Shown piece by piece: positions 56,441 to 64,000 of a stretch of DNA of 64,000 bases. The translations under genes and the position numbers were made by a program. The notes below the pieces were generated by a model, which worked only from the letters and a program-made list of their open reading frames with translations, ran no database searches and was not told where the DNA came from. The first letter of the stretch is position 1, and every line of letters starts with the position of its first letter. Source of the stretch: Psychromonas sp. MB-3u-54 (lineage in GTDB: Bacteria > Pseudomonadota > Gammaproteobacteria > Enterobacterales > Psychromonadaceae); contig NZ_PJBP01000179.1 in NCBI RefSeq assembly GCF_002836415.1, positions 62,001-126,000 of the forward strand. Reading direction: 5' to 3'.

Positions 56441-56736
56441 TATTCAGAACGTCCTGTTCTTCACCACTTCGTGGCCAGCTGAAGCTGTTCAAAATAGCTC
56501 CCTACTATTTTGTGTATTCAGAACATCCTGTTCTTCACCACTTCGTGGCCAGCTGAAGCTGTTCAAAATAGCTCCCTACTCTTTTGTGTATTCAGAACAT
56601 CCTGTTCTTCACTACTTAGTCACCAGCTGAAGCTGTTCAAAATAACTCCCTACTATTTTGTGTATTCAGAACATCCTGTTCTTCACCACTTAGTGGCCAG
56701 CTGAAGCTGTTCAAAATCGTTCCAGACGATTTTTGT
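56441..56736. repeat. four tandem copies of a 74-bp repeat
   Basis: Copies start at 56441, 56515, 56589 and 56663, each 74 bp, beginning TATTCAGAACATCCTGTTC and containing GTGGCCAGCTGAAGCTGTTC. They differ by few bases and are contiguous, unlike CRISPR repeats with spacers. The unit equals the core of MITE-like element C (18050, 19781). Small open frames through the array are artefacts. Confidence 0.95.
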
Positions 56737-56800
56737 GAAGTGAGAATAATGATCGAATGCAACTCTCGCCTTGTTAGTACTAATTTTTCCTTCGCAATCA

Positions 56801-56831
56801 TTGATCTCTTCATTAATTCTTTTGGTATAAT
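56801..56831 (+). promoter_or_regulatory. promoter of rlmG
   Basis: TATAAT (56826-56831) with an upstream TGG gives an extended -10. A TTGATC at 56801-56806 is a weak -35 with a long 19-base spacer. It is 65 bases before the chosen start. Confidence 0.55.
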
Positions 56832-56895
56832 GGACTGGTTCACGTTAAAATGGATTTTTTATGTCGACACTATTTTAAACACTGAGCAAAATCCT

Positions 56896-58044
56896 ATGAA
56901 TGAAGCACTGAACATTGCAGACCAAACTCTGGTCCTGCATCGTCACCCAAGAATAAAAAATGAAACATTACAAGCATGGGATTCTGCTGATGAATACCTC
57001 ATCAATTACTTCTCTGAAAATGAACTGCAAAAACAGCTGAATGAAAATGAGCAAATATTGCTTATTAACGACAGCTTCGGCGCGCTAACTTGTTACCTGC
57101 AAGCATTCCAGCGCACCGTGGTTTCAGACTCATATTTAGCGATTAATTCAATCAAGCTCAATATGCAGCGTAATCGTTGCCCGGAAGAAAATATTCTTTT
57201 ACAGGACAGTCTGCAGCAGTTTCCTGAAAACGTGAAAATTGTACTGATTAAAATACCTAAAACACTTTCTTACCTTGAAGAAATGTTACAAAAATTACAC
57301 GCAGTAATAACGCCTGAAACTATCGTTGTGGCGGCTGGTAAAGTCAATATGATTCATAACTCTACTCTAGATTTATTTGAAAAATATATCGGTACAACCA
57401 AAACGTCATTGGCGAAAAAGAAATCACGTTTAATTTTCAGCTTACCGATCACCAAAGAAGTGCCTGAAAAAGAGATAGCAATCACCTGGGAAATTGAAAA
57501 GCTTGATTGGAAAATCCATAACCATGCTAATGTATTTTCTCGTAACCACTTGGATATTGGCGGTCGTTTCCTAATGGACAATCTCCCTAAAGGTGATTTT
57601 TCTAAAGTGGTAGACTTAGGTTGCGGTAACGGTATTATTGGAATGGCGGCATCTGCTGCATACCCGAAAGCACAAATCACCTTTATTGATGAGTCCTACA
57701 TGTCGATTGATTCTGCACGTATTAACATGCAGAAAAATTTACCTGAAGAACAAGCTGAAAATGCGCGATTTGTGGTTAATAACGGATTAGTGGGTTTCAA
57801 ACCGCGCAGCTATGATCTGATTTTATGTAACCCTCCTTTTCACCAGCAACAAACAATTACCGATCAGATTGCCTGGAGCATGTTTAATGATGCACATTTC
57901 TGTTTAGTCGAGAATGGTGAGTTAGTGATAGTGGGTAATCATCATCTTAACTATCAGGACAAGCTGGAGCGTATCTTTGGCAACTGTGAAGTTGTTAGCC
58001 AGAACAAAAAGTTTGTTATTTTACGTGCAGTAAAAGAGGATTAG
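56896..58044 (+). CDS. rlmG: 23S rRNA (guanine(1835)-N2)-methyltransferase
   Basis: Methylates G1835 of 23S rRNA. The 382-residue protein has an N-terminal non-catalytic RlmG/RsmC-like domain (QAWDSADEYLINYF, LLINDSFGALTCYLQ, VLIKIPKTLSYLE) and a C-terminal methyltransferase with HNHANVFSRNHLDIGGRF, the SAM motif VVDLGCGNGIIG and the catalytic NPPF in LILCNPPFHQQ. It matches E. coli RlmG better than RsmC. I chose ATG 56896; the longer frame upstream (from 56740) runs through a promoter-like TATAAT and the repeat region. Confidence 0.93.
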   Translation: MNEALNIADQTLVLHRHPRIKNETLQAWDSADEYLINYFSENELQKQLNENEQILLINDSFGALTCYLQAFQRTVVSDSYLAINSIKLNMQRNRCPEENILLQDSLQQFPENVKIVLIKIPKTLSYLEEMLQKLHAVITPETIVVAAGKVNMIHNSTLDLFEKYIGTTKTSLAKKKSRLIFSLPITKEVPEKEIAITWEIEKLDWKIHNHANVFSRNHLDIGGRFLMDNLPKGDFSKVVDLGCGNGIIGMAASAAYPKAQITFIDESYMSIDSARINMQKNLPEEQAENARFVVNNGLVGFKPRSYDLILCNPPFHQQQTITDQIAWSMFNDAHFCLVENGELVIVGNHHLNYQDKLERIFGNCEVVSQNKKFVILRAVKED

Positions 58045-58068
58045 TTTTCAAACAAAATCTAAACAATA

Positions 58069-58098
58069 AAAAAGCAACTCTTTGAGTTGCTTTTTTTT
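58069..58098 (+). terminator. rho-independent terminator of rlmG
   Basis: AAAAAAGCAACTC TTTG GAGTTGC then eight Ts: a seven- to ten-bp stem with a strong T-run, 25 bases after the rlmG stop. Confidence 0.9.
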
Positions 58099-58110
58099 GT
58101 CTAAAGATAA

Positions 58111-58143
58111 AAAAACCGTTTGGTTTTATCCGAACGGTTTTTA
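58111..58143 (-). terminator. terminator of the NSS transporter gene
   Basis: AAAAACCGTT ... AACGGTTTTT with a central loop; on the minus strand it lies 40 bases after the transporter stop and ends in a T-run. Confidence 0.7.
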
Positions 58144-58180
58144 TCTTATGGTGTTATATGCGATTACTTTTTACATCGAA

Positions 58181-59566
58181 TTACTTAAAAAGACCTATCG
58201 CATTTAAAAATACGAGTAGAATACCTACAGGTGCAACATAACGCAGAAGTGTTAATACGACAGCGAAATATGTGTCAGATAAGTTGAACTCTTCTTTTAA
58301 AATCTCTGGTTTAATTACCCAACCGGCAAAGACTGATATAAGTATGCCACCCAGCGGTAATAAAATATTGGCGGTAAGGTAATCTAAAAACTCAAAGATA
58401 TCCCCTCCCATACCAAAAGACAGTTTTGTCCATTCTGCACCGGCAAATGAGAATATAGTACATAAACTCAATATCCAAACTGCAGCACCTGCAATAATAG
58501 CAGCTTTAGTACGGCTCACATTTTGACGCTCTACTAAATAAGCAGTAGGAGATTCAAGCAGCGCAATAGCCGATGTAAATGCAGCGAAAACCACCATCAC
58601 AAAGAATAAAACGCCCACAAAATCACCAAAAGGCATTGAACCAAAGGCAAGAGGAAGTGATTGAAACAATAACCCGGGTCCGGCACTTGGCTCCAAACCA
58701 TGCGCAAATACGATAGGGTAAATAGCGAGTCCCGCAATTAACGCCACAACAGTATCAGCGACAGCGATCATCATTGAGGTTTTAACAATTGAAACACCCT
58801 TAGGTAAATAGGCGCCGTAAATCATCATAATACCCATCGCTAAACTAAGCGTAAAAAAGGCATGACCTAATGCGACTAATGCGCCTTCAATCGTCAACTG
58901 CGAAAAATCAACATGAAACATAAAGGTAAAGGCAGCAGCAAAGTCACCCACAATGGCAGAGTAAATCATAATACCTAAAAGTAATACGAATAGAGCCGGC
59001 ATTAAATAAGTAATTGCGGTTTCCAGCCCCTCTTTAACACCTTTAGAGATCACGTAAACGACAGCGGCAATAGTTAAGGTTGTCCAGATAAGAAGTTGCG
59101 GTACGCTGGTAATCAAATCAGTAAATAAAGCCCCTATTGCATCGGCATTAGTGGCAGGATCCGCAGCCGCCGCGCTAAATTCGCCGGAACCGGCAAAAAA
59201 TACATAAGCTGCCGCCCAACCGGCAATAACCGCATAAAAACTTAAGATTAGAAAACCCGCTAACACCCCAATTGAGCCGATAATCGACCAATGAGATGAA
59301 TGACCCGACTCGGTTGCAACATGGGTCATCGCATTTGCAGGCGTTGAGCGTCCACGTTTACCAATAACAACTTCGGCCATCATGACCGGAACACCGATCA
59401 GAAATATACATAAAAGGTAAACAAAAACGAACGCGCCACCGCCATTTTCACCCATAATATAAGGAAATTTCCATATATTACCAAGTCCAACTGCAGCACC
59501 CGTTGCAGCTAAGATATACGCGTATCGACTTGACCATCGATTGGAAACATGAGTATCAGTATTCAT
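58181..59566 (-). CDS. sodium-dependent transporter of the NSS (SNF) family
   Basis: A 461-residue inner-membrane symporter with 11-12 hydrophobic segments. TM1 carries the NSS signature GAAVGLGNIWKFPYIMGENGGGAFVFVYLL, and other family blocks are GKRGRSTPANAM and FFVMVVFAAFTSAIALLESPTAYLVE. NSS proteins take up amino acids or related amines with Na+; the substrate cannot be read from sequence. A marine habitat fits Na+ coupling. Alone, leftward, between rlmG and zapC. Confidence 0.92.
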   Translation of the reverse strand: MNTDTHVSNRWSSRYAYILAATGAAVGLGNIWKFPYIMGENGGGAFVFVYLLCIFLIGVPVMMAEVVIGKRGRSTPANAMTHVATESGHSSHWSIIGSIGVLAGFLILSFYAVIAGWAAAYVFFAGSGEFSAAAADPATNADAIGALFTDLITSVPQLLIWTTLTIAAVVYVISKGVKEGLETAITYLMPALFVLLLGIMIYSAIVGDFAAAFTFMFHVDFSQLTIEGALVALGHAFFTLSLAMGIMMIYGAYLPKGVSIVKTSMMIAVADTVVALIAGLAIYPIVFAHGLEPSAGPGLLFQSLPLAFGSMPFGDFVGVLFFVMVVFAAFTSAIALLESPTAYLVERQNVSRTKAAIIAGAAVWILSLCTIFSFAGAEWTKLSFGMGGDIFEFLDYLTANILLPLGGILISVFAGWVIKPEILKEEFNLSDTYFAVVLTLLRYVAPVGILLVFLNAIGLFK

Positions 59567-59806
59567 TTAAATCCTTGAGGTGTAATTAAAATAGTTATAG
59601 TTATAGCCAGAACGTATAAAAATGCAAATTAAGCAAATAACGGCTTAAGAATAATAATAGTTGAACTGGGAGGCTACACAAACTGTAATAAAAATTTTAT
59701 GCTGGCAATAGCATAAAAATTGGAGCATAACAATTAAAAAAAAATATATCAATACTAATAAAAACAGAGTGAGCTATTTAACATCAATAACAACTGATTT
59801 ATATCA

Positions 59807-60364
59807 TTATAAATATTGACATAATGTATTGCAGTCAGCCTTAGTTGCAGATATTTTTTCATAAGTCACTTTAACTATCTGAAACTGTGCAAAAGTTCGG
59901 TTAAAAGTTAATCCATGCGATTTTTCAATCAGCATACATAAAATAAAATTATCGTCATTATCTAAAACAAAATACTTTTTGGCTTCTTTAATAGCGGATG
60001 ATTTTAATATTATATGATCCCCTTTATTAACAAGCGGTTGTTGAGCGACACTCGACGATTCAAATAACCAATTTTTGGGCATGATAGGTTTATGAAAGTG
60101 GTTAACAACTAATATATGCAGAATAATCTGAGATCTTAATGCCGGCCAATATCCGGCTAATGCAGGGCCTTCAAAAAGATCAATATAATTAGCAACATCT
60201 TCAATAGTAAAAAAAACCGGTTGATCAAATTTTAATATCAGCATTTCAGGTTTATAAACAATATCGATAGCCCGATCACCCATATTGAGGGTTAACGTCG
60301 ACCGATTATGATCAAACAGCCAATGCCAATTTGCCTGCGGTCTAAAATCAATTATTCCCTGCAT
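59807..60364 (-). CDS. zapC: cell division protein ZapC
   Basis: Cytoplasmic FtsZ-bundling factor. The 185-residue protein has the ZapC N-terminal block FRPQANWHWLFDHNRSTLTLNMG, and the later segments HKPIMPKNWLFES and NFILCMLIEKSHGLTFNRTFAQFQIV. It diverges clearly from the E. coli sequence, but its place directly downstream of pyrD is the standard one. I chose ATG 60364; GTG 60388 and TTG 60382 upstream are possible, the TTG having a well-placed AAGAGG. Confidence 0.8.
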   Translation of the reverse strand: MQGIIDFRPQANWHWLFDHNRSTLTLNMGDRAIDIVYKPEMLILKFDQPVFFTIEDVANYIDLFEGPALAGYWPALRSQIILHILVVNHFHKPIMPKNWLFESSSVAQQPLVNKGDHIILKSSAIKEAKKYFVLDNDDNFILCMLIEKSHGLTFNRTFAQFQIVKVTYEKISATKADCNTLCQYL

Positions 60365-60425
60365 TTTTTTACACAAAGTCAATTTCACCTCTTACTGCTC
60401 TGCACAAACAGAGCAGTATTATAAA

Positions 60426-61436
60426 TTAAATATTATTGACAATATTTTTAACTAATTGAGGGCCATTGTAAATAAAACCAGAATAGATCTGCACTAAACT
60501 TGCACCCGCTTGTATTTTTTCTTTGGCAGCAATCACATTATCAATGCCACCCACGCCAATAATCGGGATCTCTCCTTTTAATTGCGCGGCAAATTTTGCA
60601 ATCACAGCGGTACTTTTATTTTGCAGAGGACGGCCACTTAAACCACCCGCTTCACCGGCATGCGACATTCCCTGAACCATCTCACGATCAAGGGTGGTAT
60701 TAGTGGCAATTAAACCGTCAATTTTGTATTTGAGCAATGAAGCTGCGATCGAGACAATCTCCTGATCACTGAGATCCGGCGCAACTTTTAAGGCAATCGG
60801 CACGTATTTATTGTATTTAACCTGCAGTTCACTTTGACGTGTTTTGAGCACATCAAGCAATTCATCCAGTGCTTCACCATACTGTAATGAACGCAATCCG
60901 GGTGTGTTTGGTGAGGAGATATTGACCGCAATATAATCGGCATAGGGATAAACTTTATCCATGCACAATAAGTAATCATCTTTGCCCTGTTCCACCGCAG
61001 TTGATAAATTTTTTCCGATATTAATACCAATAACACCTTTGAAATTACTGTCCTGCACATTCTTAATTAAATTTTCGACGCCCTCATTATTAAACCCCAT
61101 GCGGTTAATAATGCCTTCTGATTCCAAGACTCTAAACATGCGTGGAGATTCATTACCGGGCTGTGCAACGGGGGTTACCGTACCCACTTCAATATGTCCA
61201 AAACCCATTGCGCCAAACGCATCAATACACTCGCCATTTTTATCTAAACCCGCAGCCAGTCCGACTGAATTAGGAAAGGTTAAGCCCATTACCTGCACCG
61301 GTCTGTTTTGGACTCTCTGACGATAGATAAAATCTAAGATAGTGCCCTGAGTTAACTTTAATTGTTTGATTGAAAAGTCATGGGCCTTTTCAGGATTTAA
61401 CATGAATAAAAAACTGCGCATAATTCGATAAAACAT
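60426..61436 (-). CDS. pyrD: dihydroorotate dehydrogenase (quinone), class 2
   Basis: Oxidises dihydroorotate with quinone, fourth step of pyrimidine synthesis, at the inner membrane. The 336-residue protein has the class 2 N-terminal membrane-associated helices ([22 protein letters not shown]), [18 protein letters not shown], the catalytic-Ser segment [17 protein letters not shown], and FMN-binding [30 protein letters not shown]. Length equals E. coli PyrD. It starts the pyrD-zapC pair. Confidence 0.97.
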   Translation of the reverse strand: MFYRIMRSFLFMLNPEKAHDFSIKQLKLTQGTILDFIYRQRVQNRPVQVMGLTFPNSVGLAAGLDKNGECIDAFGAMGFGHIEVGTVTPVAQPGNESPRMFRVLESEGIINRMGFNNEGVENLIKNVQDSNFKGVIGINIGKNLSTAVEQGKDDYLLCMDKVYPYADYIAVNISSPNTPGLRSLQYGEALDELLDVLKTRQSELQVKYNKYVPIALKVAPDLSDQEIVSIAASLLKYKIDGLIATNTTLDREMVQGMSHAGEAGGLSGRPLQNKSTAVIAKFAAQLKGEIPIIGVGGIDNVIAAKEKIQAGASLVQIYSGFIYNGPQLVKNIVNNI

Positions 61437-61530
61437 AAATAAAACCTTTAATATAAAGTGGATAAAATAATGTTGTATTTATTGTACCCTGTATCCGTTA
61501 AACAGAAACAATAAAATGAGATAAGTTAGT

Positions 61531-61692
61531 TATACCAAATGCATTAAAGATGTGATCTTGTATTGCGCAGGAAAAATCAACACTAGCAAGGCATAAGTTG
61601 TAGGAAGTAGTTATTCTCCTTTCAAGGCTTATAACGCAGATAGGGTTGATTTTAACCAGCAAGGCTGATCACTTATTTGATGCGTTTGGTAT
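61531..61692. repeat. MITE-like element with ATACCAA ends
   Basis: About 162 bases from ATACCAAATGCATTAA to TTGATGCGTTTGGTAT, imperfect inverted ends. The interior is partly self-complementary (GCATAAG and CTTATAACGC regions). Its right end reaches the stop codon of the 262-residue gene. A half copy is at 47620. No coding capacity. Confidence 0.75.
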
Positions 61693-62480
61693 TAGTTAAG
61701 CATAATATGTTGATAACCGTGCACTCGCACACGCCAGCCTTTTAACCAGTGCAGCTCATCGCCCGGGGCATTTTTAACACGACGGGTTAATACTTCATCG
61801 GCCGATAAAGCAAATGCACGCAGAGCATGATCATATTTAAGCGGCATGGTTAATAAAACTTGTTTTAATCCCCATCCCTGTCCCTGGTAAGATTCTTTTG
61901 ACAAAACCCCTTCACCTTTAAAATTAATATAATCCAATAGCGCAAAAATACCCTCGGGCAACATCGTTAAACGGGCAAGCTGGTAATTAATCACTTTTAT
62001 TTCGGTATTATTACTATCGGCAAGTATTAACGGAATCCCGGTTTCTAAGCGTTTTATAATAAACTGCACTTGTAAATCAAAATGCTTATTTAATAAAAGC
62101 CTCAACTCAGTGAGCTGCGGTTGATCAAATTCCCGGTAAAATTGTGCGCGACTTTTCCACGGGGCCAGCTCACTGCGCGCAAGCCACCGTGGCAGCACAA
62201 CACCATGGTCTTGGAAAAACTGCAATAATTCAGGAAATTGTTCTTTAAAGGAGCCTTTTTCACTGCTTGGGTACCAGATAAAATGCCCCAGACCTAATGA
62301 CGGGAAATCTTCATTTTCATTCCAGCTAGTCAGATTCGTCTGTTTTTGCTGACCTTCATTTTTCCATATCAGCTGACCTAATTTATCGGCCTGTTGAGGC
62401 GTCAAATCAATGCTGTAAACCTGGCTGATAGCGCTTAGACTGGTCAATAATAAAAAAAAACAAAAAATTAAACGCAACAT
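61692..62480 (-). CDS. secreted protein, possibly lysozyme-like
   Basis: A 262-residue exported protein with a signal peptide (about 1-20, LRLIFCFFLLLTSLSAISQ). The segment QLIWKNEGQQKQ...SLGLGHFIWYP (about 37-70) places a Glu before a G-x-G-H motif, like the Glu and GYGH of phage-type lysozymes. The rest is mostly helical (LRLLLNKHFDLQVQFIIKRLE) and ends in a basic region. I recognise no characterised family; the lysozyme likeness is a short-motif inference. It follows tsaB in the same direction (51 bp gap). Confidence 0.7.
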   Translation of the reverse strand: MLRLIFCFFLLLTSLSAISQVYSIDLTPQQADKLGQLIWKNEGQQKQTNLTSWNENEDFPSLGLGHFIWYPSSEKGSFKEQFPELLQFFQDHGVVLPRWLARSELAPWKSRAQFYREFDQPQLTELRLLLNKHFDLQVQFIIKRLETGIPLILADSNNTEIKVINYQLARLTMLPEGIFALLDYINFKGEGVLSKESYQGQGWGLKQVLLTMPLKYDHALRAFALSADEVLTRRVKNAPGDELHWLKGWRVRVHGYQHIMLN

Positions 62481-62531
62481 CAGAGATTCCTTTTATAAAC
62501 AGCAGGCTAGAGATTCATTAACAATAAACCC

Positions 62532-63245
62532 TTATTCGCGCCCGGGTAGTTTTTTCCACGTCACCTTGTCGCGCAAATAAACAGGGGTTGCAAGTTCCGG
62601 TAAAACAGCTAATGATTTGTCGATGCAGTTAATGACTTCATCGAGCATAAATCTTGCACTGGGAAACTCAATTTCGGTTTTTTCAGGCGCGTTAAAGTGA
62701 TCGCTGAGTTCTGGATAAGCCGCCCAACCGGAGCCCACTAACACCGCATGTTCAGCAATATTTTCCTGGCGTGCGATTAAATCAGCCGGTTTAATCACCA
62801 CCTCATCATTCACTAACACCATTAATTTTTCGCTTAATTGGTAATGCGCAAAATAAACCTCTCCCATGCGCGCATCAATAGCCGCATAGACATCCTGAGC
62901 ACCCTTCATCTTAAAGGCTTGTTGCGCCATCGCCTGTAATGTTGACACTCCCACCATATTTTTTTCACTGCCAAAGGCCAAACCCTGTGCAATGCTGATA
63001 CCTATTCTCACCCCGGTAAAACTACCCGGTCCGCGGCCATAAGCAATAAAATCCATCTCGGATAAATTTAGACCCGCTGATTGTAAGACTTGCTCGACCG
63101 TGGGCAAAATTTTTGTCGTATGCTCACGCGGTGCCAGCATAAATTGATCGCTGATAACCTGGCCCGTCGCCGTTTGGCAAAGCACCGCAACTGAGCAGGC
63201 TTCCGTTGAAGTATCGACACATAACACATTTAACTTTTTGAACAT
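62532..63245 (-). CDS. tsaB: tRNA N6-adenosine threonylcarbamoylation protein TsaB
   Basis: Dimerisation partner of TsaD in t6A synthesis. The 237-residue ASKHA-fold protein has the N-terminal LCVDTSTEACSVAVL, REHTTKILPTVEQVL, GRGPGSFTGVRIGISIAQGLAFG and a DARMGEVYFAHY motif, all diagnostic for YeaZ/TsaB. Length matches E. coli (231). It lies 97 bp after the yoaA gene, as in E. coli. Confidence 0.96.
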   Translation of the reverse strand: MFKKLNVLCVDTSTEACSVAVLCQTATGQVISDQFMLAPREHTTKILPTVEQVLQSAGLNLSEMDFIAYGRGPGSFTGVRIGISIAQGLAFGSEKNMVGVSTLQAMAQQAFKMKGAQDVYAAIDARMGEVYFAHYQLSEKLMVLVNDEVVIKPADLIARQENIAEHAVLVGSGWAAYPELSDHFNAPEKTEIEFPSARFMLDEVINCIDKSLAVLPELATPVYLRDKVTWKKLPGRE

Positions 63246-63342
63246 ATTTAGCCTATCTATTCCAGTGGGTATTCCCTGAGGGCAGGGAAATTTTATTGAT
63301 TTGAAGTCCCTGCTGTGCAGGAATGAGATTAATTAATATTAA

Positions 63343-64000
63343 CTAATCAATCGTTTTTAAAAAATCGATAGCATTATCTAAGGAGCGAGTACGCGGCATG
63401 CAAGGTAAACTATTGAGAAACAGATTACCATATTTTCGGGTCACCAAACGTGTATCACAAACAATCAATACACCTTTATCCTTTTCCGCCCGAATCAATC
63501 GCCCGACGCCCTGTTTAAAGGTAATAACGGCTTGCGGTAATTGTACTTCGGCAAAGGGGTCTTTACCCTTTAATTGTGCATCTTCGATCCGCGCTTTTAA
63601 TAAAGGCTCTTCGGGAGAGCTAAAGGGAATTTTATCGATAATAACACAGGATAATCCCTGTCCACGCACATCCACCCCTTCCCAAAAACTGCTGGTTGCG
63701 ACAAGCAAGGCATTACCATGGTTAATAAACTCATCAAGCAGTGCCTGTTTGCTTTTTTCCCCCTGCAACAGGACAGGCAAGGTCAATATTTGACGAAATC
63801 CCGCCGCCAGCTGATTCATCATGGCATGACTGGTACATAAAAAGAAACAACGTCCTTTACTGGCGCGAATCACCGGCGCAAGCTCTTCTACCAGTTTATC
63901 GGCCAATCCCGGTGTACCGGGCTCAGGTATTAACCTGGGCACCACAAATAAAGTCTGCTGTGCATAATCAAAGGGGCTGGCTAACTGTAAACACTGGCTT
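63343..64000 (-). CDS. yoaA: DinG-family helicase YoaA, 3' part
   Basis: The frame is open to the window edge, so only the C-terminal ~218 residues are seen. Visible are SPFDYAQQTLFVVPRL, TSHAMMNQLAAGF, LVATSSFWEGVDVRGQGLSCVIIDKIPFSSPEEPLL, and helicase motif VI in AVITFKQGVGRLIRAEKDKGVLIVCDTR. This is the XPD/DinG-like domain 2 of YoaA, which works with the pol III chi subunit in replication repair. The iron-sulfur domain and Walker A lie outside the window. The GTG at 63945 is internal, not the start. Neighbouring tsaB supports the assignment. Confidence 0.92.
   Translation of the reverse strand, partial: SQCLQLASPFDYAQQTLFVVPRLIPEPGTPGLADKLVEELAPVIRASKGRCFFLCTSHAMMNQLAAGFRQILTLPVLLQGEKSKQALLDEFINHGNALLVATSSFWEGVDVRGQGLSCVIIDKIPFSSPEEPLLKARIEDAQLKGKDPFAEVQLPQAVITFKQGVGRLIRAEKDKGVLIVCDTRLVTRKYGNLFLNSLPCMPRTRSLDNAIDFLKTID

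Noticed and set aside
56441-56736. CRISPR array
   Set aside because: The 74-bp repeats are directly contiguous with no unique spacers and no cas genes are present.
56740-56895. Extended N-terminus of RlmG
   Set aside because: The extra 52 codons cover a TATAAT promoter element and do not match the family, which begins at 56896.

Overview
The window looks like the chromosome of a marine gammaproteobacterium close to Psychromonas. Three things point there. Nearly every housekeeping protein resembles its enterobacterial or Vibrio counterpart. Several gene neighbourhoods are the classical gamma ones: apt-dnaX-ybaB-recR, yejK/yejL-yejM, rlmKL-uup, pyrD-zapC, yoaA-tsaB and norR/norVW. It also carries two marine-type modules, the norspermidine pathway and the proteobacterial dedicated sortase system. 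The genus is an inference, not a proof. No plasmid, prophage or CRISPR locus is visible.

Layout. 1-12.9 kb: gltA, aat, a CBS protein, a DUF2058 protein, yajQ, panE, then a leftward block (tandem-PTPS protein, hinT, lpoB, a COG3014-type lipoprotein) and yejK divergent from yejL-yejM. 13-18 kb: tRNA-Ser(UGA), rnb, ygiQ. 18.4-22.8 kb: leftward apt-dnaX-ybaB-recR, with a conserved dnaX frameshift site. 23.3-30.6 kb: dusC, then leftward rlmKL, a glutaredoxin-like gene, uup and a DUF3466 gene. 31-34.4 kb: an operon of response regulator, sensor kinase and an orphan sugar-type binding protein. 34.7-40.4 kb: a norspermidine operon (2,4-diaminobutyrate aminotransferase and decarboxylase, carboxynorspermidine dehydrogenase and decarboxylase) preceded by an unlisted 35-codon leader ORF. 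40.8-45.8 kb: the sortase system (sortase, a very small putative substrate, an OmpA-like protein, and a divergent response regulator and histidine kinase). 45.9-52.3 kb: a diguanylate cyclase, then norW-norV with divergent norR and recognisable NorR and sigma-54 sites. 52.4-64 kb: ltaE, a thioredoxin-like gene, pyrC, a yjdM-like gene, rlmG, an NSS transporter, zapC, pyrD, a lysozyme-like secreted protein, tsaB and the 3' part of yoaA.

Between the genes lies a rich set of short non-coding repeats: three families of MITE-like elements with terminal inverted repeats, one nested inside another with an empty-site copy elsewhere in the window, a four-copy 74-bp tandem array, and an array of 7-8 bp units beginning at a stop codon. 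Several of these abut stop codons or separate genes that are normally adjacent.

The two most interesting points are the sortase locus, where the usual large VIT/VWA substrate is replaced by a 133-residue protein that keeps only an N-terminal membrane segment and a sorting-signal-like tail, and the possible leader peptide (ending Glu-Pro-stop) in front of the norspermidine operon.
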